Positions 27,931 through 37,215 of a DNA stretch of 37,215 nt are shown here, one piece after another. Below the pieces are notes generated by a model. It ran no database searches and was not told the origin of the DNA. It worked only from the letters and a program-made list of their open reading frames with translations. Where the stretch lies: contig BFEA01000556.1 in NCBI GenBank assembly GCA_003427395.1, positions 486,731 to 523,945 on the forward strand, given 5' to 3'. Made by a program: the position numbers and the translations under genes. How positions within the stretch are numbered: position 1 is the stretch's first letter; each line of letters begins with the position of its first letter. Origin of the DNA: Chara braunii. Its lineage: Eukaryota > Streptophyta > Charophyceae > Charales > Characeae.

Positions 27931-28970
27931 TATGACTCCCTCCTTCCTCAAGCCTTCACCATTCATCTTCCTCAGTCCTCTCCTAGCTATGGCAAACTCC
28001 TATCATTATGGCTATGGAGTCCTTCCCTCTAAGAGGGTTAATGAGACTTTCTCTAGCCTTTCTTTCTTCCTCACAGCCTGGGGGCTATGGCGGATCACCT
28101 TCCTAGACCAGCCTCACTACCACCAGCCTCTAGAGCTTCTCACACTAGTCCACAGTCTCCTCTAAGCTCCCAAACTGGCAGGGGTTCCTCTCTCCTCACT
28201 CAAAATGAGGGAAGTGCTCCTATGAGCTTACTTGGGCAGCATGGGCACATCTCATGCAAATGTGAGTGTGGCGGGCTGCTCCCTCAGCTTATGTAGGTTG
28301 AAACCGGAGCACTGACCAGCTCATGAGCCTCCCCATGTGCCTCCAAGTGAACCGAGGTACCCCCAAGGGAAAAACCCACCCGTAGGCCCCTTCGGGGGTA
28401 TACGAGCCTCATGTTGGCCAAGTACATGAAGTCTGAGTGGTTGGTACCAACTCGGATTGCCTCTTGGTCTCCTCCAGCCTCCTTTTCTTTTTGAAATGCT
28501 ACCCTCTTGAGTCCAAATGCCCAAGGGGCAGCCCCACATGAGTGAAAAATGCCTAGTGGACCTTTTTTTCGATTTTTTTCAATTTCTATCTCATTTTTGG
28601 GAGGCCGAGGTATTTTCTCATGCCTCGGTGTTTTTTCAGCCATGGATCTGGCTGAGATCCAAGACCAACAATAATTTGAGTTACCCCTTTGTGATCCTTG
28701 CTTCAAATTTGAGCCCCTAAGCTCACTTTTTCAGTTTTTTGTGCATCTGTTCCTCTTTTTGGGCCAAATGCACAGTTTCAATATTTTCCTTCTTTTGTTT
28801 CTTTCCATTTTGGGTTGCCAACTCATTCCGGAGTTGGCCGTTTGAGTTGGCCTCATTAAAAATGGCCATATTACCTCCTCCATGGATCTTAATCTCAGAT
28901 TCATGGCCCAAGGAAAAACCGACCATTTTCCTTCTGCATTTTCTCCCAATTTTTCCCTTTTAATTCAGAT
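27931..28970. other. Unassigned pyrimidine-rich DNA with small hairpins
   Basis: Three GCTATGG words at 27986, 28011 and 28084. Short hairpins include GGCCCCTTCGGGGG (about 28386) and TGCCCAAGGGGCA (28519). No domain in any reading frame. Confidence 0.5.
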
Positions 28971-28973
28971 TTT

Positions 28974-29026
28974 GCAGAGATAATGCCCCAAGGGCCATAT
29001 CTCTGCAATCCGGATTGCCCTCCACC
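28974..29026. repeat. Hairpin plus adjoining 14-bp palindrome
   Basis: GCAGAGAT (28974-28981) pairs with ATCTCTGC (28999-29006). Overlapping it, GCAATCCGGATTGC (29005-29018) is a perfect palindrome of the AATCCG/CGGATT type found further on. Confidence 0.8.
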
Positions 29027-29039
29027 AAATCTGGAGGGA

Positions 29040-29700
29040 TGAGGTCATAGTACGGACCTGCCAGTCCCAACTGGCCGGCATATTTTCCTCCACCATTGTT
29101 TCCCCTTTTGTCTCATTCTCCCTCCATTTTCTCTCATTTTTCTTTTATTTTATTTTATTTCTGATGTGACAAGTGTCAAGTGGCTGTTGAGTCTTTTTCT
29201 AGACCATGGATCTTCATCTATGGCCAAATTCAGACTCAGTAGTTGGCCGTTATATCTCAGACTACAATGATGAAGCCCCCATGCTCATGGGGGACTCCCT
29301 TTTGCCTTCGTTAGTCCCAATTTTGAGCCCCTCTTGCTCCAACTTTCTTTTGACAACCTTTTTTTTGTGTTCAGCCCCTTGGGGCTCTATTTTTTCAGGC
29401 CTAGCTAGTCCGAGATATCTCGGACTGCTGGGAAGCCCTTCCATCACTATTACTTTGCTTTCTTTTCTCTCATGACTCTCCCGCTTGATACCACTAGTGC
29501 TTGTACTAGTGATGCTAATATTTTCCACGCCAAAATCTCGATCTTGACGGTGCCGTTTGCTTTGCGTGACCATTCCTCACGTTGGCTCATGGTTTCCTTG
29601 AGACATCTTAAGTTCGCGCCACTCTCCCCGTACTAGTTTCATTTTGTTGTCCCGCCGGTAGTTCCGTCGGCGCACGCCCCGTTTTTTGGCTATTTTTATT
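29040..29700 (+). repeat. Hairpin-rich module, copy A
   Basis: Colinear with 30445-31100 at an offset of about 1404 bp. Contains a degenerate CCG-TTATATCT-CAG element (29247-29261), hairpin CCCCCATG-CT-CATGGGGG (29276-29293), palindrome AGTCCG-AGATATCT-CGGACT (29407-29426), hairpin CACTAGT-6-ACTAGTG (29492-29511) and a degraded ATCTTGACGG hairpin (29535). No gene recognised. Confidence 0.75.
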
Positions 29701-29943
29701 TGGGCCTATTTAGTTCCCGACATCGTTTCGGACGACGTCCCATTTTTATTTTGGGACTTCCTTGTCCTTGTCAGTCCCAATATCCCCTCCTCTAGTACCT
29801 CATGTGTGTCGATTATTCTCGGCCATGTGATCCTCATCTCACGGTTGTCGTTTACCGTCTCCATTTGCCTCATGCCGAAGTCACTCTTTTCTACTCTTTT
29901 GGGTCTGCCATGGCTCATTTTCTCTTGGCCTAGTCATCCTTAT

Positions 29944-30292
29944 GCAGTCCGTTATTTCTCGGACTATAACTGTGGTCATTTCCCTAGTCCCACAACCCCA
30001 CAACTTGCGCCAAACTGAAAGAAAATGAAGCGCTTAATTTTCAAGTGCATTTGGGCTCAATATTGACTCCGGATGCACCTAAAACATGTGTTTTCCCTTC
30101 CCCATGCAGTCCGTTGTAACTCGGAATGCATTAGGGGTCAATTTCCTAGTCCCATTGCCCCACAACTATCCCGAAACTGAAGGAAAAGGCAACGACAAAC
30201 TTTCAAGTGCATCCGGGCTCAATATTGGCTCCGGATGCACCTAAACCATGTGTTTTTCCTTCCCTATGCAATCCGTTGTATCTCGGTTGCAT
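29944..30292. repeat. Three further copies of the 8-nt-centre palindrome
   Basis: AGTCCG-TTATTTCT-CGGACT at 29946-29965. ATGCAGTCCG-TTGTAACT-CGGAATGCAT at 30104-30131 (one mismatch). ATGCAATCCG-TTGTATCT-CGGTTGCAT at 30266-30292 (one bulge). They are spaced about 160 bp apart, with CCGGATGCACCTAAA words following two of them at about the same distance. Confidence 0.82.
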
Positions 30293-30444
30293 GGGGCTTT
30301 GATTTTTTTTTTTTGTCTGCAAAATCAAGAGAAAATCAAGGTCCTTTACAACCGCCATATTTCATAATGTATCTGGTCACAGATATATCTCCCCAAGTGA
30401 CCGTTTTTTACCGTTAAGGCTCTTTTCTCTTTTATTTTCTTTTC

Positions 30445-31100
30445 TTTTCCCTCCCTTTTTGGACAGTAGGGACAGTCCCTACTTGTGGCAGTCCCTACTG
30501 ACGGCCAACTCACTCACTCTTTTTGTCTTATTCTCTCGCTTTTTTTTTTTCTTTTTTTTTCTTTTTCTAGCATGCTAAGTGTCAAGTAGCCGTTAAGGCA
30601 TTTTCTAGGCCCTTCCTCTTAGCTTTGACCCTCCCTATGCCCATGGTGCAGTCCGTTATATCTCGGACTGCAACTGTGGCTCCCTTATGCCCATAGGAGT
30701 CTCCTTTTACCTCTATTTCTCTCACACAGTGGCCCCTCCTACTACAATTTTCCCTCGAAAGCCTATTTTCCACACGGAGTCCCTTTCGACCCCATTTTCT
30801 TAAGGGGGGTCAATCCGAGATTTTCCGGATTGCTCTCATGCCTCTCCCTTCACGTTTCGTTACTTTTTCTTTCCTTTTTGTCTTTCCGTTTGCTCCCACT
30901 AGTGCTTGTACTAGTGGGGCTAATATTCTTGGCCGTCAAGATCTTGATCTTGACGGTACACCTTGCTTTAATTATTTTTCCCTCATGTCTCTCCACAACC
31001 CTTCTTGAGACCTTCTCATGTCCCCGCCTCTTGTCCCGCACTACTCCTCGGCACTTGTTCCGCCTGGTGGTCCCGTCGGTACTTGTTCCGTCGTTGGCCC
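30445..31100 (+). repeat. Hairpin-rich module, copy B
   Basis: Counterparts of copy A in order: TGCAGTCCG-TTATATCT-CGGACTGCA (30647-30672), a CTCC...TATG/CATAGGAG hairpin (30680-30699), CAATCCG-AGATTTTC-CGGATTG (30811-30832), CCCACTAGT-6-ACTAGTGGG (30895-30918) and CCGTCAAGAT-CTTG-ATCTTGACGG (30933-30956). The stems are better preserved here than in copy A. Confidence 0.78.
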
Positions 31101-31170
31101 TGCCGGCATTTGTCCCGCCGTCAGCCCCGCCGACACTTGTCCCGCCGGTGGTCCCGTTGATATTTTGTCC
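31030..31170 (+). repeat. ~30-bp GC-rich tandem repeat, four to five imperfect copies
   Basis: ACTTGTTCCGCC, ACTTGTTCCGTC, TTTGTCCCGCC and ACTTGTCCCGCC words recur about every 30 bp with GGTGGTCCCGTCGG between. A single related unit lies at 29648-29680. Confidence 0.75.
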
Positions 31171-32229
31171 CGGATACCATTATTTTTACTTAGCCCCATG
31201 TGGTCCCTAGTACCTTTCCTCAAGGTGTCCCGATTTCTTTTGGCGTCTACTGCCCTATGGTGACCCCCTTTCCTTGTCTTCTCTCGAGCCCCGCACGTGC
31301 CGGTCTCTTCGGCCACGGATCTCCAATCCATGGTTTCCATTAATTGTCGTAGGTGGCCCCCACGTCGGGCCATTATTTTCTAGTGTCCCGCGGCCACCAG
31401 GACTGTCCACCTCTCGACTTCACTATTCTCTTGTCATCTGCCGCGCCTCGCTTGCTCAGTTCATGGTCCCTCGGGTCCTTGCCACGCCGAATTCGAATGA
31501 CCCTCCTCACCCCATGCTATGCCGCCATGCGCCCACGTCCTGTCACTTACTTTCTTGACATCGTCGGGTCCCTCTATCGTGTGGCACTCAGCCCAGGACA
31601 ACATTCCTCCGCCGGTCCCGTCCCAGTTTTTAGACTTTTCTCTCCCTCTTGTCTCCTTTCTCTGGTCATGCATAACTTGGCTATATACCGGTTCTCAAGT
31701 GTCGGGACGATATTCGGGATCCAAAGGTCCCGATAACGTGCTTTCGTTGAGGGTGGCCAGTGGGGGAAGAATGAGGGCATATCTGTTGGCTTGCATGACT
31801 TCACGTGCAACACGTGGTGCTTAAGCAGTGGCGCCTCCCACATGTCATCACACGTCATCCGATTACACTTGGTTGCCATCGCCGCCGTCGAGGGTTCAAG
31901 TTGACGCAACCAATGCCTTTCGCCAACCTGCTCAGCGGCCCGAGTCTTTATGCGGAGTGCATGATATCCGTCAACCGACTTCCGCTCCCGGAGATGGTGA
32001 CGAGGCACTTCCTGCGCGTGCCGGTGTCGAGGTCCCCATTACTGTGTTCGATTCCTCGCCACTCTGGCTCCCGCGACTATCGCTCCTCCGACCCCTGAGG
32101 GTTGTCTCCGGATCATTAGATCCTTTATACCGATTGTGCGATCTTCTAGTCGCCCAGAGTGCGGCACCCAAGACTTCAGGTGGATTGTTGGATGTCGGGA
32201 TCCTTGGTGGCCGAGCCACACTAGGACAA
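31171..32229. other. Unassigned DNA upstream of the transposase
   Basis: GTCCC-rich sequence. The hairpin TCGGGA-8-TCCCGA lies near 31716-31735. Open frames before 32230 show no domain; a BED zinc finger, often N-terminal in this family, was looked for and not seen. Confidence 0.5.
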
Positions 32230-34176
32230 GGCAGAGGCACCTATAGGCAGCAAGCCGTTACGTCTTACTGCTCAGACCCAATGGAGCATGCATGGCACCT
32301 GCAGATCATGTGGTTCATTGTCGAGTGCGAGATGACGTTTAACTGCGTGCAGCTGAAAAGCTTCAAACACATGTTCACGCTCATCATTCCACATGTCGTT
32401 ACGGGGGCACCCACACCAAAAGTTCCCTTAGATCATACGTTTCTCATGACCCTTTTGGATAAGCTTGATGTTGAGGTCCAAAAGTATGTCAAGCCCGTCC
32501 TCGATTCATCGAGAAATATGCACGATCATGACAGACGGATGGACCAACGTCTGTGGTCAGATGTTGTGCAATTATCTTGTCGGGACAGACAATGGGGTAC
32601 CGTACGTCGCTACAGATGTCATGCACGAGAAGAAGGACACCACTGCCTTGGCGAAGGCGTGGTTGAAGAGGGTGAAGTCCATGAACATTAAATTGAGCGA
32701 TATCACTGCCTTCGTCACGGACTCTGTTGGGGTCAACGTTGCGGCAATGGATTTCTTCCAGGAGGATCAGAGCGCCAAACACATCTTTTGGATTCCTTGC
32801 GTTGTACATGTGATGGGCGCCATCCTTGAGGACATTGGAGGGAATGATTGGGTGGCCATCTGCATCACACAAGCGAGAATGGTGACAAGGTTCTTCAAGC
32901 GCCATAGACATGCACGATAGGTTTTGGAGTTTTTCACGGAGAAGACTTTGTTGTTGTCAGCAGAAACCCACTTCTGAACGAATGTGATCATGATCAAGAG
33001 GCTTTTTCACTTGGAGTCTGAGTTCATGAAGGTAACGGTGGACGGTCATTGGCACGACACAGTTTGGTCGACCACGAAGATTTGGAAGGACGCGGCAGAG
33101 GTTACTGCATGTGTTGGGTCATCTCCGTGGTGGGAGGATTTGCGAGCCTTGTGCAAGTTGTTGGATCCCATCATGAACATGTTGCAGATGGTAGACAGCG
33201 ACACGAGGCAGATTAGCAAGATTTTGCGTTATTACAACTCTATGATCGCAACTTGTTTGGTCTGCGCTGACATTAATCGGGAGCAGTAGGACGTTGTGCA
33301 GGAGGTGTTCGATAGGCGGCGGACCATGTTCAGGACCGCTCACACATCTGTCATGATGTTGGATCCTGAGTTCAGAAACCCCACGTTGGTCGACGACGCA
33401 GAGGTGCAACAGAGACTGATCGCCGCTTTGCTTCAGTTTGGCTACCCAGAGGGATCACCACAGCACAGAGAGGTCCTCGCTGCGATCGAAAAGTTCCACA
33501 CGAGGGAACCTCCTTTCGACGAGGTCAACACACAACGAGCCCGTGTGAGCTTCACTCACGCAACCAGTTTTTGGTCAACCAAACAAGCCAGGTTTCCACA
33601 TGTTGCTTACTTTGCGAGCAGAATCCATCACAATTGGTCGACCGCATCACCGTGTGAGAGAGCGTGGTCTCGTTGGAGTTTCATTCACTTCAAGCCATGC
33701 AACAGTTTGGAGGTTGCACGAGTTGAGAAGCTCGTGAGGTGAAAATCCGACTCCTGGACAGACCATTGTCCGACGACACCCTAGCTGAGAGGCCCGATGT
33801 ATACGAGAAGTGGGTGCACTATTGACAACATGTGGAGGAGTTGCCTGTTGACCGGCAGCTCGTCACAGGCAGCGGGGCGCTGACCAGGTTCACGCACGAG
33901 GAGATGTTGCATGCGAGGGATAGGATGCACATTATTTCTCGCTAGGGAGCCATGCGACGGTTGGAGGAGTTGGACAAGAGGAGACGCAGGGGTGGTGACC
34001 GTGAAGGTGGAGGGCGTGGACGAGGTGGTAGACGCGGAGTTGTTGTGCATACAGGGTCCACCACTCGTCCACCACATGCGGACGGGGTCGTCTGCAAAAC
34101 CCGTCAGCGTTGGGATGAGTACGCGAGCTCTTCCAGTGATGACGATGATTTTTCACGTTACATACGCCGATTGTGA
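32230..34176 (+). pseudogene. DUF659/hAT-type transposase, broken
   Basis: hAT transposases cut and paste DNA using a DDE-type RNase H fold. An N-terminal region (32230-32505, frame 1) ends VQKYVKPVLDSS. A frameshift near 32510 leads to IMTDGWTNV with the first Asp (codon 32534-32536). LCNYLVGTDNG and AFVTDSVGVN follow, the latter with the second Asp (codon 32720-32722). IFWIPCVVHVMGAILEDIGG is a DUF659 hallmark. The hAT dimerisation block reads CERAWSRWSFIHFKPCNSL (33653-33709). A second frameshift near 33740 leads to an Arg/Gly-rich segment (RRGGDREGGGRGRGG) and an acidic SSSSDDDDF tail ending at 34174-34176. In-frame stops lie at 32918, 32975, 33287, 33823 and 33943. Order and motifs are complete but the gene is dead. 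Confidence 0.88.
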
Positions 34177-34228
34177 GGGACGACGACGTGGAGGGAGCAC
34201 ACCGTTCGCCCTTAGTCGCGATGATGGT

Positions 34229-34632
34229 GATGAGAGGCGGTCAATGGAAGGCCCAAAATTCAGCAAATTTTTCACCGAAACTGTCATATTTCCCTGAATT
34301 TTTACTTTTTTCTCAGTTTTTCTTTTTGCCTGTTATATAAGTGCTGTAGGGTATATCTGTATTCAGTTTCGCCGTATTTGAAGCAGTAACAAAAAACTTA
34401 GCAAAAACACCAGACTCGAAAAAAGCTTTGGTGAACTCCGAAAGCTACTCCGAATAGGGATTTATAGTGCTCTTGATTTTGTTTTTTTCGTTTTTCTTTT
34501 GCCTGATTGTTTTTTTGATGTTTGTATTATGACCCTGCATAGTTTGTTCGCAAAAGTTTCGCAAAAGTTTCGATAACATTGCTTGTAGCGACGCGGCGAA
34601 AAACCCCGAATTTTTGGCCTTCCATTAACCGC
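34229..34632. repeat. Inverted repeat with ~45-nt arms flanking AT-rich DNA
   Basis: GCGGTCAATGGAAGGCCCAA with AATTCAGC...TTTTTCACCG (34236-34280) is the inverted counterpart of CGGCGAAAAACCCCGAATTT with TTGGCCTTCCATTAACCGC (34589-34632). The 310-bp centre is AT-rich, with TTATATAAG at 34333. The left arm begins 50 bases after the transposase stop. It could be the end of the transposon plus a related end, or a separate MITE. Confidence 0.7.
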
Positions 34633-34721
34633 TCGTGGACGGTGCTCCACGAACGGGTCATGGTGTTGTCTTGAAGCGCTTGAGACATTGACAGAAGGAG
34701 AGGGACACCATCGCCTCTCGT

Positions 34722-36698
34722 GTGCGTAGACGTCATGGTTGGGGTTCCGCCATCACACGCCCTTGCGTCCTCGACAACAAGCAAGTCATTGTGTCTGAGG
34801 ACTCCATGATCGACGACGCGAATGAGGAGCTTATCGATATTGCCGCTGTCGTTGCTCGCTCACAGGGTGAGCCCACAATTCTCCAGGAGACAGTCTCGTT
34901 CACGATTGAGGGAGCGCAGGTGCTGCAGGGCACCGGTCCGCGGGTGTGCACTTTGACATCAACAGATGCATTTGAGGAAGTGGGAAACGGGAGGCCGGAG
35001 ACTATTCTTGGGGATGAGGCAATTCGGGACCCCGTTGTACTGGACGATCGAGGGTCTATGCCCCCTCCCAGTGGTGTTGTTCGCAAGGAGGTTTAAATGG
35101 GACAATCGATAGAGTCCTTTCAGAGGTCGATGGGAAAGATGCGGTTCGCACCGCACCGCCTGCATTGACAACCGACACTGTTGGGATGCGGTTTGCACCA
35201 CCACCCGCTGTTCTGGACGATTGAGGGTCTATGCCCCCTCCCAGTTGGTGTCGTTCGCAGGGAGGTTGACGGGACAACCGATAGAGTCCTTTCAGAGGTC
35301 GATGGGACAAATGCGGTTCACACCGCAGCGCCTGTATTGACAGCTGACACTGTTGTCCCCTCCTGTGCGGACGACATGGAGGATAGAGAGGTTTCGCACA
35401 CCCCAGCAGGTGTGCATAGTGCAGACGACGATGCCGGCCTCGCATGGCCAACGAGTAGTATTCCGCCCACAGATGAGTTATTGACCATGGATTCGGCCCT
35501 CGCGGAGCTCATAGACCTTTCCACTTTGATATGTCTAAATCTACCCATTGTGCCACCACCTGAGCTACATCAGCCTGATGACATGGACCAAGGCAATGAA
35601 AGCATCACATGTTTTGACGATTTCGGCGGTGACATATCCTGCATCCCATGGTCTCCGCCACTCCTAGTGTTTTTCGTGTGGGTATGCCTTGGGCGGGATT
35701 AAGGCAAGGTCGGGACGGGCACACACCACTGATGTGACGATGCACGTATCTCCGGGCAACGCAATCTAGCGGATTCATTGGACAGCTTAGTGTCTCCGGA
35801 CTGCGGCGGGTCGCAGAGTTGTTATGTGCAGTCTGTCCTTGGCGACGGATCGGGAGGCCCACCGAGCCCGGTACCACACAGGGAGCTGCAGTCTCAGGCC
35901 GGACTCGACGGTGTGGACGGAGGTGACCCGACGCAACAGTGTTTGTCGGAGTCTTCGACGACATAGGCTCGTCCTCACGAGGAGCCCTCTGAGTTATCAG
36001 GCGTTATGGAACCTCGTGCAGACGGGCCCCTCGAAAGGGCACCATTGGCCATGGGCATCACTGCAAAGTCATCAGCACTGATTCGGCAGTAGCACCTCAT
36101 GTCGACGACCCCCGCTCCAGTCGTGGGTGTGTTGTGACTGCTGGACTGCCTACAGTATCATTCTACGACCGTAGGAGCACCAACCCTATGCGTGAGTAGG
36201 GAGTTACGGGCAGATGCGGACCAGCAGGCGTGCCTATGGGGACGCGATCTATAGGGACCGTTGACGGTGCTCCTCATGACACCTTCAGAGCATACAGGGA
36301 TCGGCACGGGAGACCGTTGTGGTCTAAGACATCGGATGTTGCCTTCACGAGGGTGGTGAAGGGCAGTATGTCCCTGGCGAGGAAGAAGGTCGGGTGCAGG
36401 TACATCGTCACCACACATGCCTCATCATTCATGGCCTTCCACACGTGAAGGTCGAGAGGACGGAGAGATTACGACAAATGGCAGTGCCGTAGAGGATAGA
36501 GGTGTTATGCGTACAGGAGCCTCGGGCGATATGTCGTGGCGATCGGATCATGTGCATCAGGTGCATCGGGCTAGTGCAGCTGCATCGGGTGACAGAGGCA
36601 TGAACGGGCAGGGGGCAGACCTCGGAGGGAAGAGACGAGGTAGTATGCTGATCATCCCTGATGACAGCTCTAGCGTCCAGGCCGGTGAGACTACATGA
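34722..36698 (+). pseudogene. Degenerate acidic reading-frame region of unknown function
   Basis: A chain of moderately long frames with coding-like composition, in different phases. 34722-35096 is rich in Asp, Glu, Val and Thr (IDDANEELIDIAAVVARSQG). 35181-35702 has VDGTTDRVLSEVDGTNAVHT. 36230-36448 has a basic stretch, RHGRPLWSKTSDVAFTRVVK, then HASSFMAFHT. 36417-36698 has GKRRGSMLIIPDDSSSVQAG. I recognise no domain. Frame changes and stops suggest one decayed gene of about 2 kb, perhaps a second transposon-borne gene because it follows the transposase on the same strand. Equally it could be an unrelated relic. Confidence 0.4.
35040..35350 (+). repeat. 173-bp direct duplication inside the acidic frame
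   Basis: CTGGACGATCGAGGGTCTATG at 35040 recurs as CTGGACGATTGAGGGTCTATG at 35213. GATAGAGTCCTTTCAGAGG and GACACTGTTG recur at the same spacing. Since 173 is not a multiple of three, the duplication itself breaks the frame. Confidence 0.88.
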
Positions 36699-36817
36699 CC
36701 CGATGATGCGAGTGACTCGGATTACGTCCCGGCCTTTCAGACGACAGATGGATGGGATGGAGGTGGACGACGGGCTATGTGACACCCGCGGCCTAGGTCG
36801 CAGTCATTTCGGTCGCT

Positions 36818-36849
36818 GCGGCCGAGAATCTCGGCCGCGGCCGCGGCCG
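36818..36849. repeat. GC-rich palindromes
   Basis: GCGGCCGAGA-A-TCTCGGCCGC (36818-36838) is a perfect 10-bp inverted repeat with a 1-nt centre. Overlapping it, GGCCGCGGCCGCGGCC (36833-36848) is a 16-bp palindrome. Confidence 0.92.
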
Positions 36850-36869
36850 ATGAGGCCCACTCCGCGGCC

Positions 36870-37215
36870 TGGCTTTTAAATTTTTTTTTTTTACCCCTAA
36901 AAATACGTAAACAAAAAAACAAAAAATATAGGGGTGTACAGCTTGAAAAACCCTACAATCCTATGTTTTTTATTTCCAAATCCGACTTCGTTTAAGATTT
37001 TTAAAAAATGAAAAACGAAATTCGATTTAAACAAAATATTTAAAAATAAATAAAAAGAAAAGCAGCATTTTTTTTTTTGCATTTTTTATAGTGAGCGATA
37101 TGGTCCCTGAGTTGTGATGTATTTTTTTTTGAAATGATTTTCGTTTTTTTGTTCGGAAACTAGGTGTTTAAAAAAAATGAAGATGCAAAAATTTAAAACA
37201 AATCAACAAAAAAAA
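36870..37215. other. AT-rich DNA to the window end, no gene
   Basis: Many A and T runs of 7-10 bases and no reading frame of interest. An abrupt change from about 70% GC to strongly AT-rich occurs near 36875, suggesting a repeat boundary. Confidence 0.7.

Noticed and set aside
30830-31210. Hydrophobic 126-residue frame resembling a membrane protein
   Set aside because: Follows pyrimidine-rich, hairpin-rich repeat DNA; the hydrophobicity comes from T and C richness.
32918-33945. In-frame stops in the transposase as evidence of a variant genetic code
   Set aside because: Both TAG and TGA occur, frameshifts are also present, and they fall at positions with different expected residues; ordinary decay is simpler.

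Overview
This is eukaryotic nuclear DNA, almost entirely repeats: LTR retrotransposons, DNA-transposon relics, satellites, microsatellites and long A/T runs. I found no intact host protein gene. The retroelements use an initiator-Met-tRNA type primer site (TGGTATTAGAGC), as in plant Ty3/gypsy elements, and the transposase is of the DUF659/hAT kind common in green plants. Together with the very high density of simple repeats this suggests a streptophyte, possibly a charophyte alga such as Chara. That assignment is an inference from family resemblance, not something the sequence proves.

Layout. (1) 1-3.75 kb: the 3' part of a decayed Ty3/gypsy element (integrase pieces, polypurine tract, 3' LTR). 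A foreign solo LTR (1918-3288, 5-bp duplication AAGAG) is inserted in its LTR. (2) 3997-11317: a second, nearly end-to-end but dead Ty3/gypsy element of the same family. It has both LTRs, primer site, gag with zinc knuckle, protease, and an RT whose catalytic YxDD box reads YLYD. The integrase core is deleted. (3) 11.3-17.4 kb: small foldback/MITE-like elements, including one MITE nested in another at 15.69-16.13 kb, with poly(A)/poly(T) runs and cytosine-rich stretches. (4) 17.4-21.25 kb: an imperfect mirror-symmetric region whose arms carry a U6-like sequence (minus strand) and a U2-like sequence (plus strand) pointing outwards, with tRNA-like sequences between them. (5) 21.2-22.6 kb: the 5' end of a third LTR element (LTR end, primer site, leader). 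(6) 22.6-27.9 kb: a (GA)n tract, a 53-bp minisatellite, a 91-bp satellite passing into a 173-bp satellite, and purine-rich DNA. (7) 28.3-31.2 kb: an AT/pyrimidine-rich region with many perfect hairpins, including a palindrome family with a fixed 8-nt centre and paired arm changes, partly duplicated 1.40 kb apart. (8) 32.2-34.2 kb: a decayed DUF659/hAT transposase. (9) 34.2-36.9 kb: a 45-bp inverted repeat and a degenerate acidic reading frame of unknown function, ending in GC palindromes and an AT-rich tail.

Nothing here looks like a working pathway. The points most worth checking are the mirrored snRNA-bearing arms, the 8-nt-centre palindrome family, the nested MITEs, and the short word GCCATAGC, which recurs across unrelated repeats. 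Reading was by eye, so repeat boundaries and similarity statements are approximate except where exact motifs are quoted.
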